This document shows, in pieces, positions 38,603-45,565 of a stretch of DNA of 64,000 bases. Made by a program: the position numbers and the translations under genes. The notes under the pieces are model-generated. The model made no database searches and had not been told where the DNA came from. It saw only the letters and a program-made list of their open reading frames with translations. This DNA comes from Candidatus Brachythrix odensensis (GTDB lineage: Bacteria > Chloroflexota > Anaerolineae > J036 > Brachytrichaceae): the NCBI GenBank assembly GCA_016714465.1, contig JADKDT010000001.1, forward strand, positions 434,001 through 498,000. The letters run 5' to 3'. Numbering within the stretch: the first letter of the stretch is position 1; every line of letters begins with the position of its first letter.

Positions 38603-39312
38603 CGAAGTTCTCCTTGCAATGCCAGGCTCGCATTGAGCCCGGCCCGATACAACAGCGTTACAGACAGCCGCAACGCGCACAACCACCATAGACCACCCAT
38701 GACAAGGCCAAGCAGGGCGAGCAACCCGCTGAGCAGCGCGTCGCCGGCCGCCAAACGGCCCATCGGCCAACCTGCCACTGCGGCCGCCACGCAGGAGGGC
38801 GCAAGGGCGTGGTCCGATCGCCAGCTCGACTCCCAGCAGGTGGCCGCCGCGGGTCTGGGCGATGCCGGAGTCACCCGCGGCGCATGGGAATACGGGTGGC
38901 GCCCCGCGCGATGCGACGCGAGTACGCCCTCGATCGCCCAGGCAATCCCGCATAGGGCCAGTAAAAGGGCGATGCCCCACAGCCCGGGACCGAGCCGAGC
39001 CGCCAGCCACAGTCCGCCCCGTGCAACGGTGCCAGCGAAGGCCGCCGCTTCACTCGCTTGTTTCACCGCGCGCGTCTGCGGGTCGCGCGCATCGGCCAGA
39101 TGCCAGGCCACGGAGAAATTGAAGACCTGCGCGCCCAGCAGCGCGATGGGGACTCCCACGCGCTCGACGGGGTCCGCGCCGGCCGGCCAGGCGGCCACGC
39201 ACACCGCAGTCTCAGCGAGCCAGGCCAGCGGCAACCACAAGTCGCTGCGACGCGCGCCGATGGGATGGCCGGCCAGCCGGCGCTCGGCTTCGATCAGGGT
39301 CAGTGATGTCAT
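38599..39312 (-). CDS. Membrane protein of the WXG100 operon, function unknown
   Basis: A 237-residue protein with about four hydrophobic segments: residues 26-42, 52-68, 102-122 and 190-215. The middle (SHRAGRHPYSHAPRVTP...) is soluble and basic. I recognise no family. It overlaps the genes on both sides by 4 bases, so it is made in step with the WXG100 protein and the EspG-like protein and may be their membrane anchor, immunity protein or export partner. This is inference from coupling only. Confidence 0.65.
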   Translation of the reverse strand: MTSLTLIEAERRLAGHPIGARRSDLWLPLAWLAETAVCVAAWPAGADPVERVGVPIALLGAQVFNFSVAWHLADARDPQTRAVKQASEAAAFAGTVARGGLWLAARLGPGLWGIALLLALCGIAWAIEGVLASHRAGRHPYSHAPRVTPASPRPAAATCWESSWRSDHALAPSCVAAAVAGWPMGRLAAGDALLSGLLALLGLVMGGLWWLCALRLSVTLLYRAGLNASLALQGELR

Positions 39313-40259
39313 CGCTGCCCTGCCGGGGCGGGTTCTGGCGCCGGCGGGGTGAAGAACGGCCGCACGTTGCGCTGATACAAATCGTCAATGCCATCAACAA
39401 TTTGATCGCCCATCAACGAGTCGATAACGACGGTGGTTGCCCAGGCCGCCACACCCGAAAGCGGTGCTGCCAGGACGGCCTCTCCCAGCCCGCCCAACGC
39501 CCCGCCGAGGGCGGTGCCTCCAGGCCCCAGCACCGTTCCGACCGTGGCCCCACCCGCGGCGCCTGTGGCCGTAGCCAGAGCGTCAAATCCGACCGCGAGC
39601 GGCACCCGCGCTGCGCTGAACGCCGCATCCTTGGCGTTGGCGATCATGAACCGGCTCCAGTCAAACGAGCCATCCGCCTCCGCTGATCCGTATTTGACGG
39701 CGTTCATCGCGATGCTGACCAGAGGGCCGCCCGTCTTGGCCGCGCTTCGGAACGCCTTGGGCCCGGCCCTGGCCATCAGGCTGAGGGCCAACCCGATCCC
39801 TGTTCCGATTGGGAATGGAAGCGGCGTGCGCTGGCCATGTTCGGGTGGATTACTTTCCAGCGTTGGCGTCGGCGTCGCTGTCGGGGCGGCAGGATCGGGC
39901 GGTGGGGTTGGCTTTGGGGTGGGAATCGGCGATGGCGCCCAGTTTGCCTCGGCCGGGATGCGCCGTAGCGCCGCCGAGGCATCCGCCTCAGCTTGCCTGG
40001 CCAGGGTCCGTATCGCGCGCGCGCTCTCTGCGGCGGCGCGCAGCGCGCCAACGAGGCGCCCCATTGCGGGCAACACGGCGGCGTCCATCTCGGCATAGAA
40101 CGCCCTGGCGCCGGTTCCAATCCACTCGCCGGCCTGCAATTCATCCTTTGCGCGCGCGAGCGCCTTGAGCGCGTGCTGCGTTTCGTCCGCCTCATGCGCG
40201 AAGCGGCCCGCAATGTCATCGATTTGGCTGTAGTCGAAGCGAATCTTCGGCGCGTTCAT
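39309..40259 (-). CDS. WXG100-domain protein with proline-rich linker and glycine-zipper C-terminus
   Basis: A 316-residue protein. Residues 1-100 form a WXG100-like helical hairpin with the W-x-G turn at W46-I-G48 (LQAGEWIGTGARAFYAEMDA) and a following Y55. Residues about 115-150 are a Pro/Thr-rich linker (PIPTPKPTPPPDPAAPTATP). The C-terminal half has a glycine-rich stretch (GGATVGTVLGPGGTALGGAL), like membrane-inserting glycine zippers, and ends in a short Pro-rich tail. This layout, WXG-type export domain plus variable C-terminus, is that of type VII-secreted effectors. No EccC/EssC ATPase is in the window. Its ribosome site lies inside a strong hairpin. Confidence 0.75.
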   Translation of the reverse strand: MNAPKIRFDYSQIDDIAGRFAHEADETQHALKALARAKDELQAGEWIGTGARAFYAEMDAAVLPAMGRLVGALRAAAESARAIRTLARQAEADASAALRRIPAEANWAPSPIPTPKPTPPPDPAAPTATPTPTLESNPPEHGQRTPLPFPIGTGIGLALSLMARAGPKAFRSAAKTGGPLVSIAMNAVKYGSAEADGSFDWSRFMIANAKDAAFSAARVPLAVGFDALATATGAAGGATVGTVLGPGGTALGGALGGLGEAVLAAPLSGVAAWATTVVIDSLMGDQIVDGIDDLYQRNVRPFFTPPAPEPAPAGQR

Positions 40260-40264
40260 GTGTG

Positions 40265-40296
40265 CTCCTTTTCAAGGCGCGTGTCTTGAAAAGGAG
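40265..40296 (-). promoter_or_regulatory. Hairpin sequestering the ribosome binding site of the WXG100 operon
   Basis: On the minus strand a 12-base arm CTCCTTTTCAAG pairs perfectly with CTTGAAAAGGAG, 8-base loop. The second arm contains the AAGGAG ribosome site, 5 bases before the ATG at 40259. In the mRNA the site would be buried unless the hairpin is opened. Confidence 0.75.
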
Positions 40297-40343
40297 TCTA
40301 TGAGAAAGGGCTCGAAAAGAAGCTGACAGTTGGCTGACTTCCG

Positions 40344-40901
40344 TTAACTGTCAGTCGCAATCGCCACGATGCCCGCGCAGTCGGGCCGTGCGGGCGCGCT
40401 GTCGTAGCAGCGCACGATGCGCCAGTCCTGAAATGCCGTGCCAAGCTCGCCGGGTTGCAGGAAGTAGCCTGGATCGGCGTTCGGGCGAAGCGCGCGCTGG
40501 GCGGGATTGAACGATTCGATCAGCAGCCAACCGCCGGGCCGCAGCCACTTGCGGAAGCGAGGCCAGAGCGAGCGCTGGGTGTAGCGGAAGTTCACAATGA
40601 CGTCGAGGCAGCCCGGCGGCAGATCAAAACGCTCCAGATCCGCCACCACGGCCATCAGCCCGGACGCCCGCTGGCGCGCGACCCGCGCGCCAACCTCGGC
40701 GATGTCCACCCCGACCACGCGCAGCCCGCGCGCCATGAGCAGGCGCGCGCCGGCCCCGAGCCCCATCGCGACATCCGGGGCCAGCCCCTGACTCGGGAGT
40801 GACGCCATCTCCTCGAGCAGCAACGCCGGCGGGCGGTCAGCGTTTCGGGCAGCCGGATCGTGATAGCGGGCGTTCCAGCGGAGGGCATCTCTAGAGCTCA
40901 C
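40344..40901 (-). CDS. Class I SAM-dependent methyltransferase (TehB-like)
   Basis: A 185-residue protein started at GTG 40901 (WNARYHDPAARN follows soon after, usual for this group). The SAM-binding motif is degenerate (DVAMGLGAGARLLMARGLRVVGVDIAEVG, acidic residue at the end of strand 2), followed by VVADLERFDLPPGCLDVIVNF and LRPGGWLLIESF. This resembles the small TehB/thiopurine-type methyltransferases that act on small molecules. It is divergent from the glycosyltransferase gene with about 105 bases between. The substrate cannot be told. Confidence 0.82.
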   Translation of the reverse strand: MSSRDALRWNARYHDPAARNADRPPALLLEEMASLPSQGLAPDVAMGLGAGARLLMARGLRVVGVDIAEVGARVARQRASGLMAVVADLERFDLPPGCLDVIVNFRYTQRSLWPRFRKWLRPGGWLLIESFNPAQRALRPNADPGYFLQPGELGTAFQDWRIVRCYDSAPARPDCAGIVAIATDS

Positions 40902-41006
40902 ATGGGTATCGTACTGATTCAGCTACACTCAGCCAGCGTCATGGCTCTACGCGCCTGCGCGCCGCCCGCTGAAGCAAGACCCTGATAACGCACACAACAT
41001 ACACTC

Positions 41007-42761
41007 ATGCCAACCCTCATTCACGCTACGCATGAAGCCGCCTACAAAGTGGGCGGGATCGGGGCGGTCCTGGACGGCCTGCTCAGCGCCCCCGCCTATC
41101 TCGCCCGAGTCCAGCGCAGCATCGTCGTTGGACCGATGGATACGCGCGACCCGGCCGAAATGGATCGTCTATTTGCCTCGCGCAACAATTTGTTTGTCCG
41201 CTACTTCTCCGACCGCGGGATGATGGCCTGCGATCCCGCTCTGGCCAATGCCTTGAGTGATATCGAGGCCGCCTTTGGCGTCCGGCTGTGCTATGCCACC
41301 CGGCAGTTCGGAGGCGCCGTCCACGAACTGCTTCTGGTTGATGCCGCTGAGGCCCGGCCGGACCGCTATGACGGCTTCAAGTATTTCGTGTGGCGGCGTT
41401 TTGGATTGGACTGCAGCCGCTATGGCGGCGTCGAAGAGTTCAATCACTTCATGCGGATGGCCGAGCCTTCAGCCGCCGCATTGAATGCCATCCTCGATGG
41501 CGACGCGGCTGCGCCCGAACCGCGCTGGGTGGTTTGCCATGAGTTCATGGGCCTGCCGCTCTGGTACGGGCTCGAACTTGCCCGCCCGGGCGCATATCGC
41601 AGCGCCTATGTCGCCCATGAAGTGCCGACGGCGCGAGCGCTGGTGGAAGGCGATGGCGGCCACGATACCCGCTTCTACAATGTGCTGCGCCAGGCACTGC
41701 CGCGCGGGCTGACCGTCGAACAAGTCTTTGGCGATTGGAGCGGCTACTTCAAACATGGCCTGGTGCGCACCGCCGCCCAGTGCGATGTGGTGATGGCGGT
41801 GGGCGATCCGGTGGTCGACGAATTGCGCTTCCTCGATCCGGGTTTTCGAGACAAGCCGATCAGTCTGATCTACAACGGCGTGCCCAGTCAGCGCATTACG
41901 CTCGGAGATACACGCCTTTCAAGCGCCCGGCTCAAGGAGTTCGCCCGGCGCATGATTGGGATCGCGCCGACCTGGGTGTTCTCGCATGTCACCCGGATGG
42001 TGCCCAGCAAAGGACTGTGGCGCGATCTGCGGGTCATGGAGAAGCTCGACAGCCACCTGTCCTGGCGGGGGGAGAGCGCGGTCCATTTCATGCTCTCATC
42101 GGTGCGGCCAGCCGGGCGCTCAAGCGCCGATGCGTGGCGGATGAGCCAGGCGTATGGCTGGCCGGGTCGGCACCACTTCGGCTGGCCCGACCTGGTCGAT
42201 CCCGAGGACATTCTGTATCGCGCGATCGCCGATTTCAACGCGACAGCCCGCGCCTCGCGGGTCATCCTGGTGAACCAGTTCGGCTGGGACCGCGAGCGCA
42301 TCGGCGCGCTGATGCCCGAGGACATGCGCTTTGGGGATCTGCGGGCCGGGAGCGACCTCGAGTTCGGCCAGAGTATCTATGAGCCCTTTGGCATTGCCCA
42401 GATGGAGCCGCTTTCGGCCGGGGCGCTGTGCGTGGTCAGCGATTCCTGCGGGTGTGTCGGCTTCGCCCGTCAGGCGGTGCGAGACCTGGGTGACGCCGCC
42501 GGCCCGTTCAACAATGTCCGGGTTGTCGACTACACCTCGCTCTACGACCTGGGCGAGCGCGACCCCCTGAGCATCGGAACGCAAGAGCGCAATCAGGTCG
42601 AGCAGCGCGCCGCAGACGCGGCCTCTTGGTTCATCATCGACAGCCTGCCCCGCAGCGCCGGGCGCAAGCAGCAACTCATCGATACGGGCTTTGCGATGGC
42701 CGGGCGCATGTCGTGGAATGTCGTGGCGGGCGAAAGAATGCTGCCGGCGATGGGTCTGTAG
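41007..42761 (+). CDS. Starch/glycogen synthase-like glycosyltransferase (GT-B)
   Basis: A 584-residue protein with the N-terminal KxGG motif of starch synthases (AAYKVGGIGAVLDGL, residues 12-26), where ADP-glucose is bound. The C-terminal donor site reads IYEPFGIAQMEPLSAGALCVVSDS, matching the E..GL...EAM..G pattern of GT5/GT3-type enzymes. At 584 residues it is longer than typical bacterial GlgA (about 480). Together with the GH13 enzyme it suggests local alpha-glucan metabolism. A GT4-like role in another glucan is possible. Its stop is followed 3 bases later by a long inverted repeat. Confidence 0.82.
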   Translation: MPTLIHATHEAAYKVGGIGAVLDGLLSAPAYLARVQRSIVVGPMDTRDPAEMDRLFASRNNLFVRYFSDRGMMACDPALANALSDIEAAFGVRLCYATRQFGGAVHELLLVDAAEARPDRYDGFKYFVWRRFGLDCSRYGGVEEFNHFMRMAEPSAAALNAILDGDAAAPEPRWVVCHEFMGLPLWYGLELARPGAYRSAYVAHEVPTARALVEGDGGHDTRFYNVLRQALPRGLTVEQVFGDWSGYFKHGLVRTAAQCDVVMAVGDPVVDELRFLDPGFRDKPISLIYNGVPSQRITLGDTRLSSARLKEFARRMIGIAPTWVFSHVTRMVPSKGLWRDLRVMEKLDSHLSWRGESAVHFMLSSVRPAGRSSADAWRMSQAYGWPGRHHFGWPDLVDPEDILYRAIADFNATARASRVILVNQFGWDRERIGALMPEDMRFGDLRAGSDLEFGQSIYEPFGIAQMEPLSAGALCVVSDSCGCVGFARQAVRDLGDAAGPFNNVRVVDYTSLYDLGERDPLSIGTQERNQVEQRAADAASWFIIDSLPRSAGRKQQLIDTGFAMAGRMSWNVVAGERMLPAMGL

Positions 42762-42764
42762 AGG

Positions 42765-42870
42765 GTTTGATCAGGTTTGATCAGGTGGGTAAGGTTTGAT
42801 CAGGTGGGACGAGAACGCTCGTAAGTCTGACCTGACCAAACCTTACCCACCTGATCAAACCTGATCAAAC
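42765..42870. repeat. Inverted repeat made of three direct 'ggtttgatcaggt' units per arm
   Basis: The left arm holds three copies of gtttgatcagg (42765, 42775, 42790 region), joined by tgggtaa; the right arm is its reverse complement with one change. Arms of about 41 bases flank a 24-base loop (gggacgagaacgctcgtaagtctg). The right arm overlaps the presumed -35 region of the tRNA-Ser gene. Confidence 0.9.
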
Positions 42871-42883
42871 GCCATCCACCCGA

Positions 42884-42889
42884 TATAAT
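42884..42889 (+). promoter_or_regulatory. Perfect -10 box (TATAAT) for the tRNA-Ser gene
   Basis: TATAAT lies 12 bases before the tRNA. The -35 position, 17 bases upstream, is CTGATC inside the inverted repeat (a weak match), so the repeat may influence tRNA expression. Confidence 0.65.
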
Positions 42890-42901
42890 CCGTGCTTACG
42901 C

Positions 42902-42989
42902 GGAGAGGTAGCATAGCCTGGTCTAATGCGCACGCCTGGAAAGCGTGTTCGGCTAAACCCCGACGCAGGTTCGAATCCTGTCCTCTCCG
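42902..42989 (+). tRNA. tRNA-Ser (anticodon GGA)
   Basis: 88 bases with a 7-bp acceptor stem (GGAGAGG/CCTCTCC), anticodon stem CACGC/GCGTG around loop CTGGAAA (anticodon GGA), a long variable arm as in class II tRNAs, and T-arm GCAGG-TTCGAAT-CCTGT. The discriminator is G, as in serine tRNAs. CCA is not encoded. It reads UCC and UCU codons. Confidence 0.97.
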
Positions 42990-42999
42990 CCTCAACTCA

Positions 43000-43037
43000 G
43001 CCCAAGCCCCCGGCAAGGCCGGGGCTTGGGCCTTTTT
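43000..43037 (+). terminator. Rho-independent terminator of tRNA-Ser
   Basis: A strong GC-rich hairpin (gcccaagccccggc...gccggggcttgggc) is followed by CCTTTTT, 11 bases after the tRNA. It also sits 9 bases before the convergent gene's stop. Confidence 0.9.
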
Positions 43038-43046
43038 CCCGCAGGA

Positions 43047-44084
43047 TTAGCGTCCGGCCGTCATTTGGGCCCGGCGATCGTCCACGGACTTGATGAAGGC
43101 AGCCCGGTTGGTCTTCCACGACTTCTCGATCTCGGCCGTATAGCCCATCACCACCCATGGCGCATTCTGGTTGATCTGTTGCAGGAACGCCGTCGCGCGC
43201 GCCTCGTCATAGGCGAACGGAGCCGCATCCACCTTGCCGTTCCTGCCGAACAAATTCACCGAGACGATGGACTTGGCTGTAGCCGAAGCGCCGCGCGGGC
43301 GGGTGTTCACCCGATAGGCCCAGGCCAGATCGGCCATGCCGTTGACCTTCATGCCATAAACCCCCGGAAAAAGGATCAGGTTCAGGGCCGGGAGCGCCAG
43401 GCCCTTGGTGTTGGCCGGCAGCACGGCATCGACGGCGTTCGCGACCTGCTCGGCCGGGCCGAACTTGCCCAGGGCCGTCATGATCGGATGGTTCTCGCTG
43501 TTGCGCCGGCGCAGCCACTGCAACAGCGCAAAGACGCCAAGCCCGGTCAGGATGAGCAGAAGCGGAATGATGGCGAGTGCGCCTCCATTGAAATCAGTGG
43601 CGTCCAGCATGTAAGGCAGGAACGAGTCCTTCATGTCCGGCACGTCTTTGACGATGTCGTCGATGATGTCACGCTTGATGTCACTGGGGATTCCCGCCAT
43701 CGCGCCGGTCACCGTGGTTCCGCTCATTGCGGTCGACATCTTGACCAGGAGCGCCTTGTCGCCCAGCAGCAAGACCCGGTAATAGCCCGAGGTGCGGGTG
43801 TTGGTGACCGAACCGGAGCGACTGCGGGTCGTCGTCACCTGGGTGAAACCGGAGTCGACGTTGCGATCCGCCTTGACCGTCACGTAGTAGTTGGCGACCG
43901 CGTCCGGGTTGCTCACCTTGATCAGAGCCGCCCGGTCGATGACGCTCGGACCGGAGAACACATTTGTAAGGTAGCGGGCCGAGAGAGCCAGCACGCCAAC
44001 GGCCAGTCCAAGCAGGATGACCCACGTGATCAGCAGGTTGCGGTTGGTGCGCTTGATCTGCGCGGCGATGAATCCTTCGTTCAT
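43047..44084 (-). CDS. Two-helix membrane protein, function unknown
   Basis: A 345-residue protein from ATG 44084 with GGAGG just upstream. There is one hydrophobic segment near the N-terminus (LLITWVILLGLAVGVLALSA, about residues 17-37), a soluble domain of about 140 residues (YYVTVKADRNVDSGFTQVTT..., STAMSGTTVTG), a second helix (GGALAIIPLLLILTGLGVFA), then a cytosolic domain rich in alpha/beta pattern (LALPALNLILFPGVYGMK, LAWAYRVNT, VVMGYTAEIEKSW). Both ends are probably cytosolic. I recognise no characterised family. It may be co-transcribed with the lipoprotein upstream. Confidence 0.75.
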   Translation of the reverse strand: MNEGFIAAQIKRTNRNLLITWVILLGLAVGVLALSARYLTNVFSGPSVIDRAALIKVSNPDAVANYYVTVKADRNVDSGFTQVTTTRSRSGSVTNTRTSGYYRVLLLGDKALLVKMSTAMSGTTVTGAMAGIPSDIKRDIIDDIVKDVPDMKDSFLPYMLDATDFNGGALAIIPLLLILTGLGVFALLQWLRRRNSENHPIMTALGKFGPAEQVANAVDAVLPANTKGLALPALNLILFPGVYGMKVNGMADLAWAYRVNTRPRGASATAKSIVSVNLFGRNGKVDAAPFAYDEARATAFLQQINQNAPWVVMGYTAEIEKSWKTNRAAFIKSVDDRRAQMTAGR

Positions 44085-44124
44085 GTTGTCCTCCATTGGT
44101 CTCGCTGTCCCAACAGAACTTGTT

Positions 44125-44182
44125 TTCGGAGTTGATATCCCCCCTCCGGCGTACGCCGGAGCGGGGGATATCAACTCCGAAA
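44125..44182. repeat. Intergenic palindrome, GTAC-apex family (copy 7)
   Basis: Arms ttcggagttgatatccccc and gggggatatcaactccgaa around ccctccGGCGTACGCCggagc; the inner part is slightly imperfect. It is 40 bases upstream of the membrane protein start and 45 bases after the lipoprotein stop. Confidence 0.88.
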
Positions 44183-44227
44183 CGGCTTCCGTTGGCTGTA
44201 ATTATGGCCGGAAAACGTTGTGCCGGG

Positions 44228-45394
44228 TCAGCGCGATACGGTGAAGTTGACGGTCTCGCTGGCGGCGATGCGCTTGCCATCCTTGTCCATCGCATACACC
44301 GTCCAGACATAGCGGGCAGGCTCGAGCGTATCCTTGAAGGCGTAGAGTGGCTCGCTCACGCTGGTGAAATCCAGCAGCTTCGGGCGATCGGGTTTGCTGT
44401 CGTTCCACATCAGGATCTCGTAGCGCACAGCCAGGGGATGGGTTTCCCATTCCAGCCGCACACCCGACCCGGCGACGTTTGGCGCGCGGTTGGGCGGACC
44501 CAGCAATGGAATGACGCACGGCCCGGCCTGCCCGGCCACGCTGAACTTCTGCTCGGCGGATTCGGCGATTTTTGTCTTCCCGGCGTTGAAGGCCGATACG
44601 CGCCAGCGGTACTCGCAATTGAGCAGCCCAGGCGCGGCCAGTGACGTTTCCCGGGTCTGGGTGTTGTTCAGGACCGTATCGCCTCGGGCCGGGGTCAGGT
44701 AAACCTCGTAGTAGTCGGCTGAGGGGTAGGCGGTCCAATTCAGCGCGGGCGAACCCGTACTAACGGCAGCCGCCTGCCGGGGCTCGCCCAGGGCCAGATC
44801 CAGTTTGTAGACGCTCTGCGGACGAATGTCCAGGGTCTTGTTCGCTTCCACGGCGAACTTGCGCGCGGTAATGGCGCCCGACGTGATGTAGATCATCGAG
44901 TCGGCGCCAAATGGCCGGATCGCCAGGGCGTATTCGCCGGGTTCGACGCCTGCGAAGCGATACGCCCCGGCCGTGTTGGTGCGGGTGCTGTATTCGCGCC
45001 CCTTGCAGCCGCCAATGAGTTGGAAGTCTTCGCACAGCTTGACCTCCTGATCGGCCGCGCCGGCGCCGTTCCAAATCACCGATCCATCGACGTTGCCCTT
45101 GCCTGCGGCGGGCGTCACCCGCGGCAAGCTGGACGTTGGGGCGGGCACGGCGGTTGGGGAGGGACGAGGTGTGGCCACTGCCGCAGGGCGCACAGTCGGG
45201 GAGGCCACGCCGGCCGCTTGTGTCATCAGCGGGAGCGGCGTGATCCCACGGGTCGCCGTCGCCGCCAGCCGCGCTGGCGCGGGCGGCGGCTCGGTCGAGG
45301 GCCCGGCCGTAGGCAGCACCTCCAACTCGCCGCAGCCGGCCAGTAGGATGGCCGCCAGAATTGTCATCACTCTAATTCGCAACTGGTAACCCAA
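44228..45394 (-). CDS. Lipoprotein with carboxypeptidase-regulatory-like and fibronectin-like domains
   Basis: A 388-residue protein whose N-terminus has a short hydrophobic run and lipobox (ILAAILLAGCGE). A Pro/Thr/Ala-rich linker (about residues 25-95) leads to a beta-sandwich resembling CarboxypepD_reg/prealbumin-like folds (GSVIWNGAGAADQEVKLCED, 'TNTAGAYRFAGVEPGEYALAI'), then two FN3-like domains (LNWTAYPSADYYEVYLTP; VRLEWETHPLAVRYEILMWN). It would sit on the outside of the membrane, role unknown. The start is uncertain: 45394 is a TTG; a TTG at 45382 or ATG at 45367 would give shorter signal peptides. Confidence 0.8.
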   Translation of the reverse strand: MGYQLRIRVMTILAAILLAGCGELEVLPTAGPSTEPPPAPARLAATATRGITPLPLMTQAAGVASPTVRPAAVATPRPSPTAVPAPTSSLPRVTPAAGKGNVDGSVIWNGAGAADQEVKLCEDFQLIGGCKGREYSTRTNTAGAYRFAGVEPGEYALAIRPFGADSMIYITSGAITARKFAVEANKTLDIRPQSVYKLDLALGEPRQAAAVSTGSPALNWTAYPSADYYEVYLTPARGDTVLNNTQTRETSLAAPGLLNCEYRWRVSAFNAGKTKIAESAEQKFSVAGQAGPCVIPLLGPPNRAPNVAGSGVRLEWETHPLAVRYEILMWNDSKPDRPKLLDFTSVSEPLYAFKDTLEPARYVWTVYAMDKDGKRIAASETVNFTVSR

Positions 45395-45483
45395 AGTTCA
45401 TCCCCTGATTGTCATCCAAAGTTCTGCCCAAGGAATCGATCATCGTGGAAGTTTTGAATGGTGTCAAGCCATCCCCAAAACAC

Positions 45484-45532
45484 GTTGGGAGCGGTATTCC
45501 CCTGGCGAAGCCAGGGGAATACCGCTCCCAAC
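45484..45532. repeat. Intergenic palindrome, GGCG-apex family (copy 8)
   Basis: Perfect repeat, arms of 22 bases (gttgggagcggtattcccct), apex CCTGGCGAAGCCAGG as in copy 6. It lies in the 170-base gap between two divergent genes, so it is in their leaders. Confidence 0.92.
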
Positions 45533-45565
45533 ACCATCATCTTCGCATCGGTAGAATGACCACGC

